A stretch of DNA of 64,000 bases. Source: Leucosporidium creatinivorum. Its lineage: Eukaryota > Basidiomycota > Microbotryomycetes > Leucosporidiales > Leucosporidiaceae. Below are positions 37,073-52,454 of this stretch, in pieces; within the stretch, counting starts at the first letter, position 1, and each line of letters begins with the position of its first letter. A program made the translations under genes and the position numbers. The notes under the pieces are model-generated. The model was not told the origin of the DNA, searched no databases, and saw only the letters and a list, made by a program, of their open reading frames with translations. The stretch spans positions 248,001 through 312,000 of the forward strand of contig BCKL01000020.1 in assembly GCA_001600635.1 (NCBI GenBank). The letters are read 5' to 3'.

Positions 37073-38142
37073 GGCAGCCTGGTTATGCAGCGATACAGCA
37101 AACGAAACGACGAGGATATGGCAGAAGGCAGAGTTCTGCAGGGGTGGCTGCTCGCCTCTGCGACGAGGCTTGTCTCTGCCCCGAGAAGGTGAGCTGAGCA
37201 TCGGCCAGGGCGTTTCGAGCTACAGGCCATGGGCCGGGCTAGCTGCGTGTGGAGGGATCTGCAGCGTGAAAGCTTGGAGGCACCTCAGAAGCTGTAGGAA
37301 GTCCCAGCCGCCTTGAGAACTCCGAGCAAGTCCAGCCTTCACAGGCGTGCCTATCGCCGAGCTGAATCCGGCCTTGGAAGGAGGATCAGATGTCTCTGCA
37401 CTCGTCGCCTCAGGCGACTGTAGGCTATCTTCTTCTCCTCTGCAGTAGCCGTAGCTTGCCTCGCAGCGCGTATGTCTCGAGAACCGAAGGCGGTGGCCCG
37501 CTGCGAAAGGGTCTCGCCGAGCCTCCACCGAGACGTAAAGCTTCCTCTCTGTTGCGCGGGTCGAGGAGAATCGCCGAGGGTGCATCCTTGGCTCACACTT
37601 GGTAGCTATCCATCGCAGGAAGCTCCCTGCTTGCCACCTGAGCACGAGCTACTCGTCGAAATCCGAAAGTGGCGAGACGAAGGGGAGGCTGGCCTGCTTG
37701 GCCGGAGGAGGCCAAATTGTGCTGCTGCTTTGCGGAGAGCGTAGCTGTATCGTAGTAGACTAGCCTGGAGGCCCCGATGGTACCCCCAACTTCCGCCTGG
37801 CCGTCCGCCTGGCCGGAAAGAGCGTGCAGGCGATGGGCCACTTTCGATGAGGGGTGCGCTTCGGTCTGCAGCTGGTCCGTCGTGTGCGAGATAGGAGCTT
37901 AAGAAAGTTACAGCTTTATCCGAGCAGCCGAGCTGTAGTTGATCAGATCTGACGAGGTGTAGTCGAAAGCCAACCCTCTCCAGCGTGAGCATCTCTCTCC
38001 CTTCCCCAAATCGCTCCTTTACTTCGTCTCAACTCGCCTCCGACTGCACGTTAGCTACAGGACTACAGCTCCTTCAGCTGCCCTCGTGGCCCCTTCTTCC
38101 CCCCTCTTCTGATCCGGCGGGCTCTGCTCAGCACGAGAGCAA
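37073..38142. other. Divergent intergenic region, nothing recognised
   Basis: About 1.07 kb between the secreted CBM1 gene and MED19. Only short shadow frames exist. A small direct repeat CCGCCTGGCC / CCGCCTGGCC lies at about 37794-37815. It is the longest stretch without a gene that is not part of a duplication. Confidence 0.5.
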
Positions 38143-39028
38143 ATGGACAGCTCCACCTCAGCAGCTCAGCACGCGCCTGAAGCCGGACCGAGTCGGCTGA
38201 CCGAGTACTTGATACCGCTAGGCAGTACGCTGCTCTCCCCCTGCTCTGTAGCGCACTATTAGTGGTGCTCACACACAGCTCTCCTCCCTGCCACACCGCC
38301 AAGCAGACACCCGCCCTTCGCCTCTCTCCGGCTCGCAGGACCTCATCTCCCTCTTCGGTCTCTCACCCGTGTACGACACCTTTCTACGACCCTACCTCCC
38401 GGAGTCGGTGACCGGAGCAGCAGGGGAAGGAGAGGATGTCAAGGGCAAAGGGAAGGAGAAGGCAGAGACGCCGAAGAGCATTGGGATTACGTTGGGCGGA
38501 GTGAGGATTGGAGAGGTGGATAAACAGCCCAAGAAGGTCAAGATGGAGAAGCAGTATACTCACTTGATTCAGGACATGCCAGGTGCGTCTGGCTTGCTGC
38601 TTCCTCGCGCGCCGCTGAAGCTAACCCAGCGATAATGTGATGTACAGGACGCAACACCATCAAGAAAGATCACTACATCCGAGATCTAGTCCTCAACCCC
38701 GATGTCCAACCGCCGCATATTGTTCCGTTCGACGAGCAGACGTTGAGGGAGGCCTTCACGCTCAAGCCGGGCCAGATTCCGGGCTTTGATGCGCTGATAT
38801 GGGAGAGCAACACTGAGGTGCCGAAGAAGAAGGTACGTCTCCTCTCATCCCCTCTGAGCGACCCCAAGCCGAGTCGGCCGAGCGGAGCTGACCCCCTTCG
38901 CGACCGAGCAGAAGAAGCGGAAACACGACCACGGCAGCGGTGGTGGGGACGGGACGTCGACAGTAGGAGACGACGAGCATAAGAGGAAGAAGAAGCGGAA
39001 AGGAGGAGGAGGGGATGGCTCGCCATAG
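38143..39028 (+). CDS. MED19: Mediator subunit 19 (Rox3 family)
   Basis: The core is SPVYDTFLRPYLPES ... MEKQYTHLIQDMPGRNTIKK, DHYIRDLVLNPDVQPPHIVP, LREAFTLKPGQIPGFDALIW and a Lys-rich tail KKKKKKRKHD ... HKRKKKKRK, the usual MED19 layout (conserved LIxDLPG-type centre, later LRxGPLP-like segment, basic C-terminus). The first exon is proposed at ATG 38143 (MDSSTSAAQHAPEAGPSRLT) joined across an intron starting GTAGCG near 38250 to DLISLFGLSPVYD. That donor is weak, so the N-terminus is tentative. Introns at 38582-38648 and 38832-38911 are clear. It functions in the Mediator head/middle region with RNA polymerase II. Its 3' end lies 33 bp from that of LAS1, convergently. Confidence 0.85.
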
Positions 39029-39061
39029 CTCGGCGCCGAACCGAGTAGGCTCGGTCATACT

Positions 39062-40924
39062 TCATTTTACACCTGCAACCGAGACAAATCCAGATTCCCT
39101 ACTTTCCCACCCGGGAGCGCGCCAATGGGACAAGGCTTCCAATTCTGAGCGAGCTTCCAGCCCATCTCGAGGGGCTGCGAGGGGGCGAGGGAAGGAGTCG
39201 GCTTTCGGCTCGATCTGGTCGAGGTGCCCTGCTGTAAGACGAGTCAGCGGCGCGCCCGCAGAGATGGAGAGATGGCGAGGAGAGCGCACCTGCATCCGAG
39301 CCTCCAAATCCAGCATCCTTTGCTCCATCTCGGCGAGCTTGTCGGTCGCATCGTCGTCCGTGATGCTTGCGGACTGCAATTAGAAGGAAGTCGGCCTGGA
39401 AGCGCTCACTCAGGTGACAAGACGACTCACCATTCCCGAGTCGGCGTTACGGAGGACGTTGATGAGCGGCTTGACGGTCGCAGCGAGCTGGTCGTCTGCT
39501 CGGGTGAGGGAGTCGAGGAGGGCGAGGGTGCTAAAATGAGCGAGGAGAGTCAGCTGGGTCGTCAGTGGCTGAGGAGGGCAGACTCACTTGGTACTAGAAG
39601 CAATCAGACAAGCCTTGACGACCGTCTCCGTCATCTGAGGATCCTCCGAAGCTTGCAGGAAGTGAGCGACCCAAGCCGAGAGGGTGAGAGCGTAGCTTCG
39701 GTCGATCACGCCTGTTGGTCCCGCGCCGGGTTCTGTAGTCGATACAATAAGCTTCGGCACACCTAAAGGGGAAGAGACAGCTCACCTGGATCGCTGTTGA
39801 CGCTCAGCACCTCGACCATTCGGCCGACGAGAACCTCGATGAAGCCCTCGTAAGCCTCGTCCATGCGCTCGATGATGGGCGTCCAGATTGACCTGAGCTC
39901 AGTAGGCAGCTCCGGCGCACGAGCTGATGCCCGCTTTCTGTCAACGCCGGTCGGTCAGCAAGCGCTCCACATTCAGCCTCGCCGAGCAATCCAACTCACT
40001 TCTTCGCAGTCGGCACCATCGCTCCCACCTCCAAAAACGCCTCCACCAACCCCTCCGTCGCTCTCTCCCTCCCCCTTCCCAAACTCTCCGCCTCCAACAT
40101 CCACCCCTCAATGCCTCTGTAGCACTTGAGCAACTCGGGCTTGAGTTTGTTCGTCTTGCTCGCGTCGCGAAGGGAGATCTTGGCGAGGGATTTGTAGGAC
40201 GTCAGGTGGGGGCGGAGGGAGGTGAGAGGGAGGAGAGGGACGGAGGAGGTCGAGGAGAGGGAGGGGATCCAGTAGTGAGCGTAGAGCCAGTCTAGGGCCT
40301 GCGCGCCGAAAGGAGGGGGTCAGTTGCGCCGAGAGGGAGGATGGGTGAGGGAGAGCGTACTTGACGAGCAGCGTCGCGTAGGACGGAGATACCGGGGAGG
40401 TCCTCGTGCGTTGCTGCGTGGCGGAGTTCGACGAACCAGAGAGGTAGGCCGAGCTGAGCGGCAAGGGAAGCCATGGAGCGAGCAAAGTAGGTCGTTTGCA
40501 GCGGGTCGACGAGCGAGTTGACGAAGCTGTAGGTTGGTATCATAGTCAGTGAAGATCTAGCGAAGCAAACAGCTGTAACTCACCGGATCAAAGCCATCGA
40601 GTAGCTCAAGCGGAGCTCCTGCTGCGAAGGGCGAAACGACGAGCCGACGACCTCTGTATCGCGCATGAGGAGCTCGAGGAGACTAGCCGTAGACTCTACA
40701 GCATGCGGACAGCTCCCTCGCGCCATCCAGACTTTGATCTGAGGAAGTACAAGCTCGTCAGCCCGGCTGAAAGAAGTCAACAGGACGAGAGAACGGGGGC
40801 TCACTCGGTCGATGCCATAGCGCTGAGCTGCTTGGTCTCCGTCGGATGCGAAGAGACAGCTGTAGACCATTTGGTACTCCTCCGAGGTAGCCCAAGCTAC
40901 TCGCCGAGGTGGGAGAAGGACCAT
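39062..40924 (-). CDS. LAS1: Las1, pre-rRNA ITS2 endonuclease subunit
   Basis: The start MVLLPPRRVAWATSEEYQMV and DRIKVWMARGSCPHAVESTA, then LLELLMRD, is the Las1 N-terminal domain. The HEPN nuclease motif RHAATH sits in LWFVELRHAATHEDLPGISV, followed by LRDAARQALDWLYAHYW. The known role: with Grc3 kinase it cleaves ITS2 at C2 during 60S maturation. The rest is more variable, with a coiled coil near the end (DDDATDKLAEMEQRMLDLEA) and a short tail ending GFVSVAGVK. About six introns. Divergent from DBP2 (307 bp between starts), another ribosome-biogenesis-linked gene. Confidence 0.92.
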
Positions 40925-41231
40925 TTCGGCGGCGAGTTGAGGGAGAAGCTGAGCAGGTGCAGATGGGCTGGGAAAGCTCGGCGATAGCGCGGGTCGGTGA
41001 GTGAGCTGTAGGCCGATATGTAGCGAGTTGCTGAGCCCAAGTTGAAGTCAAAGTGAGACCCAGTCCGGAGCAGGCCCGTGCGAGTCTTCAGCGTCGAAAA
41101 TGCGGACTTTGAGCCAAATCGCTGCTCTCCTTCAACCCCCTTCTCTCCCTCTTCCCCTCTCAAAGAACTCGCTTCTTTCAGAGTTTCCGACCCTTCTCCC
41201 CCTTCTCACCAACCTACAAAACACTCTCACT

Positions 41232-44631
<3,400 letters not shown>

Positions 44632-45307
44632 ACTACATCCCCGAATGCTCGGCGGACGTTTTCTGAGCGTTCCGACCGATTTTGGAGAAGTTGTAGCCCT
44701 TTGCTTGCGCTTGTTCTCTGCCCCGTTCTTTGCTTCATACCTCTACTAGATTGTAACATCAAATCGTGCTGTTCCATGCGACTTAGTAGACGAGAGAAGG
44801 CTGAAGGCGAGGGAAAGGAAAGTTTAACGCTGAGAGAGCTTCGGGATGGGGCTGTAGGGCTAGTAGAGCCTATCTGAAGGTCTCAGGTCTCCAAGCTATC
44901 CTTGCTACAGCATCGCGCCACCGAGCGTGCTCTCGGTGCATAACGCGCAGGAGGAGAGCAGCTCGGCGAAGGCTGATCCTCGGCGCTCGGCAGCTAACAA
45001 GCTCGCGCACGTCTCCGGATCCTGGGGCGACGTCAACTGACGCTCTGCAACTCTGCTTATTGCAGTTTACTACGTTTCCTACCCTATTCGAGCGTAAGGA
45101 GGACGACCAGGCGACGTAAGGGGTCAACGCCGAGAAGATGTGGAGAGACGGAGTTGTAGGCTCTGGAGCTCGTCCAAACCCCCGATTTACTTCGCCTATT
45201 ACGCTGCACCTATCAACGTGCTCTGCAGCAAAGGCCTGTGCGCCCTTCCAACTTGGTCTTCGCGCTCGGAGCTCTCGCTTTGCCTTCAACCTCTCGCTTC
45301 AACCACG

Positions 45308-47784
45308 ATGAACACGCTGAAACGACTCAGCTGGAACAGCTCTACAGACCCAGCGCATCCCAATCTCCTACCACCTGGAGCTCGCTCACCTGGCTATGCG
45401 CACACGCCCTCTCCACAACATTCGCCCGTCGCCTCGCCCAGCTCTCCAGGCTACCCCTTCCCAGCCATCCCAGCAGCTGCAGCAAAGCCTCAAGTAGAGC
45501 GTCAGACCCTCCATCGCTCCCTCTCCGCCGTCTCGTCACTCCTCGTAACTCTGGACGCCTTTCGCGAGGTCGCTCAGGCGCAGGCGAAGGCGCTCAAGAA
45601 TGTAGCAAAGGCGGAGCGGGAACTGGCTTTGTATTTCGGAGACAAGGTGGAGCCTGGTGCACGCAACGATGTCATCGGTGAGCTATCGTCCTGCAGCGAC
45701 TCTCGGCTTGCGGAGCTGATCTCCTCCTCTCGTGTCCGTCGGTGACAGCTTCAGCCCTGCAGACGAGTTCGGCCATGTTCGAGACGCTAGCAGAGGTTGA
45801 CTTGAAGCACGCCAAGGTCGTCAAGAAGGAGTACGAAGCATTGAACGAGCTGGCTGGCAAGTGGTTCACAAGGACCTCGGTGCGCCTGGTCGAGCTGTAG
45901 CGGTCCTCCGAGCTTGAAAACTGACAACCTCTCACGATCATGCAGAAAGAAGAGAAAGCTTTCGAGGAATCTCTGGCTCAGCTCGACTACAAGGTGCAGA
46001 AGGCGACCGCCAGCTACGAAAAGACTCGGCCTAGAGCGCCGAAGCCAACGGTGGTCGACGCTCAGAACGCTGCCGCATCCCACGACCGCTACATTCAATC
46101 CCTATCTGTCCTCTCCAACTCGATCTCCAACCTCAAGGTCAGCTACGCCGAGTCGTCAGGCGAGAAGCGGGACCGCGTCGCTAAGGAGGTCGGCCGAGCG
46201 CTTTGTGGTCTGGCCGAGGCAGGCTGGAGGAACCGAGTCGAGGGAACGAAGAAGGGTGGAGAGAAGGCGGGTAGTGTGGTCGAGGCAGGAGTATTCTGCG
46301 AGAGTGGCATGTCGTTGGGACCAGGTCAGACGGAGGAGGTCGACTTTCGCAGGTCCGAGTCGCAGAACCCTCCTACCCCACCCCTCCCGCAACAGCAACA
46401 GCAGCTCCACCCCCCAGAGCGACCTCCAGCGACCCTTCGTGGACCTCGCCCGCAACCTAGCTCGGAGCAGGACCTACCCACCTCCCCACCTTCCCTCGAC
46501 TCGACTCTCTTCGCCCAGTCGCCCGACCTCCCCAGTAACACCTACACCGTGCAGCTGGCTGCTCTCCAATCGCCACCCGGACTCCAACGCTCTCCAGCTT
46601 CCACCTCCAACCGATCTCTCGAAGCCCCGCCTGCCCAGCTTCAGCCACACTCGTCCTTGAGTCGACCGCCGAGCGTCGCTCGCCTCGGCTCCAGCGACTC
46701 GTTCGCTTCTCATCGAGGTCCCATACAGCAAGCCCAGTACGACTATCCCGCCTCGCAGGCTCAATCGCCCCTCGACATGGCCGGCGGTGCGGAGATGGTT
46801 GCTTCTCATTCGAGCACGACCATGTACTCGCTCTCGTCTGCCTCCTCCTCCGACGCCAACTCTCGCAACATTGTCCCTCCTCGCGGCTTCGTGATGGAGG
46901 AAGAACCGCTCAGCCCTTCCTCGCGCACGATGGTCGACCACGGCTCGACGGGAGCCGAGATGAGCTCGAGAGCCCAAGAGCGCGAGGAGCATGAGCTGCA
47001 GAGGCCCACGCCGAGATATGGTCCTTCGCCGGTCGCTTCGCCACAAAAGGAGGATCGACAACCGCTGGAGAGGTCGGACACGACGGCCAGCGAGCGGAAC
47101 TTTGTCGCGCGGATGAGGGAGAAGTACGCCGAGGAGAAGGAGAGGAAGCAGGAGGAAGAGGAGAGGATCAGGGAGCAGGAAAGAGTGGGTTCTCTCTACT
47201 TCTCAACTTCGGCGACAATGCTGACCCTCATCTTACTACAGACCGTCTCCCCCACTCTCGCTCGCTCATCGTCTCGAGTCTCCAATCTCGCCAAACGATA
47301 CAGCTCGCCTCCCACTTCCGCCATCGACACCTACAACACCTTCCCGAGCTCACCTCGTCCTCTCCCAACCCATCGCCACTCCAACTCGATGCAGCCGCTG
47401 GTCGGTCGCAGTTACGAAGCTAACTCGCCCTATAACGAGTTCGGCGCGCCTTCTCCCTGGTCCTCTCAGCCTCGCTCCTCGTCCTCAGCCTACGGCTCCC
47501 CACCTTCCACAACCGACACTTCCCGACCCCTCCCTATCCCTCAACCTCGCTCCTACACTCGCCAGCCCCTTCCCTCGAGCGGAACCGGTCTTGACGACTC
47601 GGCCGAGCCTCATTCGTCCATCTGCGCTTGCGAGGCGTGCACGCAGGTCAAATACGGCAGCGCGAGGGGAGGGGGAAGGAGAGATACGAGCAAGGAGGAG
47701 GAAGGGCGTTTGCAGAAGGAGTTCAGAGGGGTCGGTCAGGCAAGGAGGATCTCGCTGCCCGCCGTGTTCGGAGGCAAGAAGTGA
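45308..47784 (+). CDS. BAR/IMD-like coiled-coil protein with Ser/Pro-rich tail
   Basis: The N-terminal ~55 residues are Ser/Pro-rich (NTLKRLSWNSSTDPAHPN). A helical domain follows: LVTLDAFREVAQAQAKALKN, AERELALYFGDKVEPGARND, ALQTSSAMFETLAEVDLKHA, VVKKEYEALNELAGKWF, then FEESLAQLDYKVQKATASYE. It resembles fungal IMD/I-BAR-like membrane-bending proteins (Ivy1-like is a candidate). The long remainder is disordered and Pro/Ser/Gln-rich, with a short coiled coil ERNFVARMREKYAEEKERKQ. It ends in a Cys-containing HSSICACEACTQVKYG motif and basic residues. Introns at about 45679-45748, 45880-45944 and 47176-47242. The lipid-binding role is inference; the coiled-coil domain is clear. Confidence 0.7.
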
Positions 47785-48323
47785 GGCGAGGTGTGTTTGC
47801 TATCATTAGTTATAATCTTGAGATTTGCTTTGTGTAACGGGCTTTGCTGTTGTCGCTGATCGTTCGCGTGTGTCCCCGTCAAAGCCGAGCCGTTCGCGCC
47901 GAACGAGAGATCTCCGACATCCTCTGCATGCTGCCCATCCTCTGCATCAGCCGAGCCACACGCTGCTGTAAACTTGAGTTCAGATTCTCACAGATCTCAG
48001 TGAGCGGACAAAAGCAGCCGCCGGCGACTCCTTCCCTTCCTTCGCACTCGGCCTCTCGTAGCAGAGATCGGGTACAGAAGCAGACTCCATCACAAAGCAG
48101 TATCATCTCGAGTTGTGTACAAAGCTAGCGCCGTTACCGCACAGCACTTCGTCCTCTTTCTGCTCTGCGTAAGCGAAGAGAAGTTAGCGCCGGATCGCCG
48201 AGCGATGCCTCTCTCGTCCTGAACCCACCGGTATCTGTCTTGAGCAGCTCCGATATTGACCTACGGAATAGCGATGCGTGTTAGCGATCTTTGACTGCCA
48301 AATAGAGGAAGGAGAGCACTGAC
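47785..48323. other. Intergenic and 3' tail of copy A3
   Basis: 47785-48120 shows no supported gene. Minus-strand 48323-48184 continues A3 homology: an intron from 48323 to a CGTAG acceptor, then an exon-like stretch that does not stop at once as in the other copies, and a further intron-like GTGGGT ... GGCGCTAAC ... CGCAG. Confidence 0.45.
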
Positions 48324-49454
48324 CCGTGAACAAGCGCTCGTCGCCGGGAGGCTCGATTCCTCGGGCTCGGCAGGCTTCCTTCCACTCTTCCCACCAGCGC
48401 ACAGTCTTAAAAGCGCCTACAGAGTAGATATCCGCTTCGTACAATCTCCAGCGCTTCAGCATCGACAACCGAGGACAGGCGAGGAGGGCGGTGAGGTCGG
48501 CGATGACCCTGATCACCTCCGCCTCGTCCGGCGAGCGACGGCTTAGACCAACCTTCATGAGTACCAGTGGAGCCGAGAGTAATCCTACCAGGAATAGGAC
48601 ATCGGACGAGGTGACGCCGCACAGGTCGAGGGTGGTGAGAGACGTGCAGGCAGGGAGGAAGCGCTCGAAGGAGAAGGTGCTGCCGTTGGAGTCGTTTTGA
48701 CGAAGAGAGGGCAACGTTTCGAATCGTTCGAATTCGAGCTTGAGGTATCTTAACTGAGAGGCTACCTCCCTCAACGGGGCCTCGAGCCCTTCACCCAGAG
48801 CATGCCACAGAGTGAGCTCAAGGCGGGTGAGGCGAGGGGCCACGGCGGAAAGGGGAATAAGGAAGGAGGGGAGCTGGGTGAACGCGGAGCCGTTGATGAT
48901 AAGCTGGAGGTTCTCCAGAGATAGAACCCGAGGTGGACTGGAAGGTGTCTGGACCTCCGTCCCCAGCCTCAAGGCTCGGAGCCCTATGGTGCAGGAGAGG
49001 GTCAGCTTGATCTCGGTTTAGATAAGTAGGAGGGTACTCACCTTGCAAGAGGGCCAATGAACCTCACTCAAATCCATCAACTGCTTCTCAAAGACGTATA
49101 GTTCTTGCAGATCGACCTCATGGCGAGCCAGAAGAGCGAGCTGTTCCGCCGAACTCCCGCCCCCTTCGACATGCCAGCCGCCGAGGTCCAACCGCTTCAT
49201 GCGCCGCAAGCGGATCCCGTTTGGCATCATAAGCGCCCTGAGATACCTCCTCCATGTCGCATCTCCGTAAGATTCGAAGCGCGACGAAGGAGCGCCTGCG
49301 ATGGAGCTCGCCAGCTCTGAGCGACGAGGGCGGTGCGGGAGAGATAGGTCCTCAGCTCCTGTCGACAAGTGATGGGATCGACGTGGGCGTCTTCTGTGCC
49401 GAGGTCCAGGATGCGAATCAAGAGCTCGGGCGGTAGATCTTGGCTGACGGCCAT
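48324..49454 (-). pseudogene. F-box/LRR-like family A, copy A3 (frameshifted)
   Basis: Exon 1 (49454-49042) begins MAVSQDLPPELLIRILDLGT and keeps frame through LVAQSWRAPSQALLRRA. Family homology then continues in another frame (ATWRRYLRALMMPN). Exon 2 (48983-48324) carries leucine-rich sequence (APRLTRLELTLWHALGEGLE, LPACTSLTTLDLCGVT) and the conserved end LKRWRLYEADIYSVGAFKT ... EACRARGIEPPGDERLFT. The two exons sum to 1,073 nt, which is 2 modulo 3, whereas A2 and A4 give 1 modulo 3, confirming a net one-base-type shift near 49270. It lies 3' to 3' with the BAR-like gene. It is the most diverged copy. Confidence 0.72.
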
Positions 49455-50203
49455 TTCGGCGGAGGCTTTGAGCTCGGCGTTCGCTCGAAGGGGAGGCGAT
49501 GGGAGGGGTGTAGCTGTGGTACAGGCAAAGGGCCATTCCTAAGCTTCTGCTATCGAACTCTGTATCGCTGCAGACGCGAGATCCTTCCCAGCAGCACGCT
49601 TGAGCCATCCTTCTCTCGCTCTGAGCTTGCGCTCTCCTCACTTCTCCTCCGAGCAGCTCGGAAGCGTCTCACAGTCACCGAGCAGACTAGTACGCTCACC
49701 TCCAGCAGCAATCGTCGACTCTGAGCAGCACCTTCCGAACGTCTCGTCTCAGCACAGCGAGCGTCTCGCTTCTCCTCGAGCTTCCAAAGGCGGGCGATCC
49801 AGCAGCAGCGAGCGAAGAGGCGAGGTGAGCAGAGGTTTACGAGCGAGCTGTAGTCCTCTCCTAGCTGAGCGAGCTGTCGAAGAGGGCGAAACGAGCGTGA
49901 CGAGCAAGCGATGGCGGGAGAGCAAGGAGCAGACGGACTGAGCGGCTCGGGGTTCGAGAGCGGAGAGGGGTGTTTGGAAAGTGAGACTGCGAAGGCTCCA
50001 GCGTTGGAAGAGAGGTGGCTTGAGCTCTGCACTGCTCTTCTGTACCCTGCAGCCTCAGCCCGTCCCTTTACCGACCGAGCTCCTTTCACCGAATCTTGAC
50101 CGAGCTCGCACTTCGACTCTATCAGAGCGCCGCAGAGCTTGAGAATAAGCCCAATGGTATATGCAGTATAATACAACCCCTCCGGCGCCCGACGGCACCT
50201 CAT
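49455..50203 (-). promoter_or_regulatory. Leader of A3 with a 186-nt 5'-UTR intron
   Basis: The minus strand shows the family leader from about 50000, the block around CTGCTGGATCGCCCGCC and an intron 49699-49514 (GTGAGC ... ACCACAG). Homology to the other leaders extends to about 49990, beyond which nothing is recognised up to the end of the next gene at 50204. Confidence 0.6.
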
Positions 50204-52201
50204 CTACTCCCTCAGGCCCAGCTTCCGCTTGAACTCGGCGACCGACCAGACCTCCTTGCCCGGCCTCCTCTGCCCGTAGTCCGTCATGCAGACCAGGTCG
50301 TCCGCATACTTCAACAGCTTTCGATCCTCCTCACTCAGATCCTTCAGCCACGGCTCCTCGTCATCCTTCTCCCTCTCCACGAGGTCCTCCTCGGCGCTAT
50401 CCCACTCCTCGCTACCGCTGTCGGTATCGCTATCGCTTCCGGTCGAGTCCGTCTCCTCATCGCTATCTGGCATTGACTTCCCTCCCTTCGTCTTGAACCA
50501 CTCTGCATCCAACCTTGCTCCCACCTCCTCCGCATACTTCTCAATATTGCCCGACCTCGAGGGGCGGGCCAACCGGACCTTCTTCAACGTCTTGCTCCAC
50601 CCTCGCAGCACGCTCAACGCCGGCTCGTCCTCCAGCTTATCCATAAGTTGCCCGAGCAGGATGTCCTCGATCGGACAGTTGCGGAAGGCTTGCAGGATGG
50701 AGTGGTCCGAATCGAGGGAGTTGTAGTCGAGGCGCTTGAGATGGGGGAGGTGGAAGGGGTTGTAGTAGGTAGGTGGTGCGGGCTTGCGCGAGCGGAAGAG
50801 GTTGATGCCGCCGAACGGATCGAAGGAGGTAGGGGTGACGGCGATGAGGGCGAGGTCGATGAGGGTGTCGGCGAATTGGGGGAGCATGGCGGCGAGCGAG
50901 TGGGCGTCGAAGGAGGAGGAGAGGAAGAGGCCTGCTGGGCTGGCGACTTGGAGGAACTTGACTGGGACGCGGCTCCAGTCGGCCGAGGCGAGGCGGTGGG
51001 TCGAGCATGGGCTCAGCTTGAAGACGAGGTGCTCGAGCTTGGTCATGCGGGTGAGCGACTTGATGAGCTCGGGAGGGTCGACGTCCATCTCGTTGAGCGC
51101 CTCGGGGCAGTCGATCTCGAGATGGTCCAGCTCGACGAAGGGGAGGAGGAAGTTGCCGAGCTTGCGGTAGTCGGCCTTGCCCTCGACAGAGTAGATGAGG
51201 TCCTTGAGTTTGGGCGCCCTGTCCCGAATCGCCTTCATCAGCGACGCCTGACCGGCTCCCTGGTCGTGCTCGAAGCGAAGGTTGATGGCCTCAAGCTTCG
51301 ACGCCTTCGTTACGACGGCAGCGTAGAGGAATTGTCGAGCCGACCGGCACTTCTGTTGGGGGGTCTTCTCGAGGAAGTAGGCGACGTTCTCCTGGACGTT
51401 GCAGAGCTCGGCAGCCGCCCTCCAGAGCCGAGGGTTCGAGCCTTCGTACGGGGTTGTGAGGTCGGTAGCGAGGTGAGTGATGTGCTTGCCGTGTCGAGGG
51501 ACGATGGTGCGGATGAACTCGAGGATGTCTGCATTACGACGGTTGGAGAGGTCGACGACCTGCGCCAGAGGAAGCGGTCAGTCTCGTGCTCGGCGCGCGC
51601 AAAAGGACCGTCTCTACTCACCCTCCACCTCCACTGCGCCGTGAGCCTGTACATCTCCAAGTTCACTCCCGCCAACGGTGCCAGCTCGACGCTATTGTCC
51701 TGCACGAACGTCTCCGTGTCCTGTCCAACGAACTCGAGGTGGACCCAAAGGTCGATAATGCGGAGCTTGATCTCGACGGGCAGCTTGCTGAAAGTCATGG
51801 GAGCCTTCTTCTTTTTCTTCTTTGGCTTCTTCTTGCTGGAGGAAGCTTCGTCGACGGCAGGAGGAGCGGCGACGGCGGGAGTGGGAGCGGACGGAGGAGG
51901 AGGAGCGGGGAGGTCATCATCGTCGTCGATAGGCCTGTAGAGTGTGAGTGGGGGTCAGAAGGCGTCCTCTCAAGCATTGGCTGCTTCGCTACAGCTCGCT
52001 GTTCGACGCCGGCGGCCCAAGGCGAGCAGCTCAAGAAGGCGATGCTCTCCCAACACCTCCTGCACCTCGCCAGTCCCTCCTAGGGCAGCTCCTAGGCCTC
52101 GGCAGCTTATTAAGCTTCCCTCCATTACTCCCGCCGTCGACAGCAGCGGCAAGGACGACTTACTCGATGTCCAGCGAAGCGAGTTGGCTGCTGAGACTCA
52201 T
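50204..52201 (-). CDS. F-box-type protein with leucine-rich C-terminal part
   Basis: The first exon encodes MSLSSQLASLDI and ends at GTAAGT near 52163. The intron of about 225 nt joins it to acidic EPIDDDDDLPAPP, a Pro/Ala linker and a Lys-rich run KKKPKKKKKKAP. Then comes the F-box-like KLPVEIKLRIIDLWVHLEFV. A second intron near 51560-51610 leads to a long leucine-periodic part (HITHLATDLTTPYEGSNPRL, FVELDHLEIDCPEALNEMDV, MTKLEHLVFKLSPCSTHRLA, PHLKRLDYNSLDSDHSILQA). The C-terminus is acidic (SDSDTDSGSEEWDSAEEDLV) and ends VWSVAEFKRKLGLRE. An SCF adaptor role is inferred from architecture. Unlike families A and B it is single-copy here. Confidence 0.7.
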
Positions 52202-52454
52202 CGTAGCGTGCGAGAGTGCTCAGTCGAGTGTATAGCAGCAGCAGACCAGATTCTAGCTGTCCTTGGAGTAAATGCGAGTCGAGATGAGAGACGAGATGAA
52301 GTGCAGAGAGAGCTGAACTGGATTTGGGCCGGACTTGGTCGAGCAGGAAAGGGGCAGAAGAGGTGAAGCTGAGAGAGTCTACTTGAGCCCTGGAGTGCGA
52401 ATCAGTGTTATTGACGGTTTGCGAGCTCATTCGTTGGCGTCCCAAGCCCTCAAA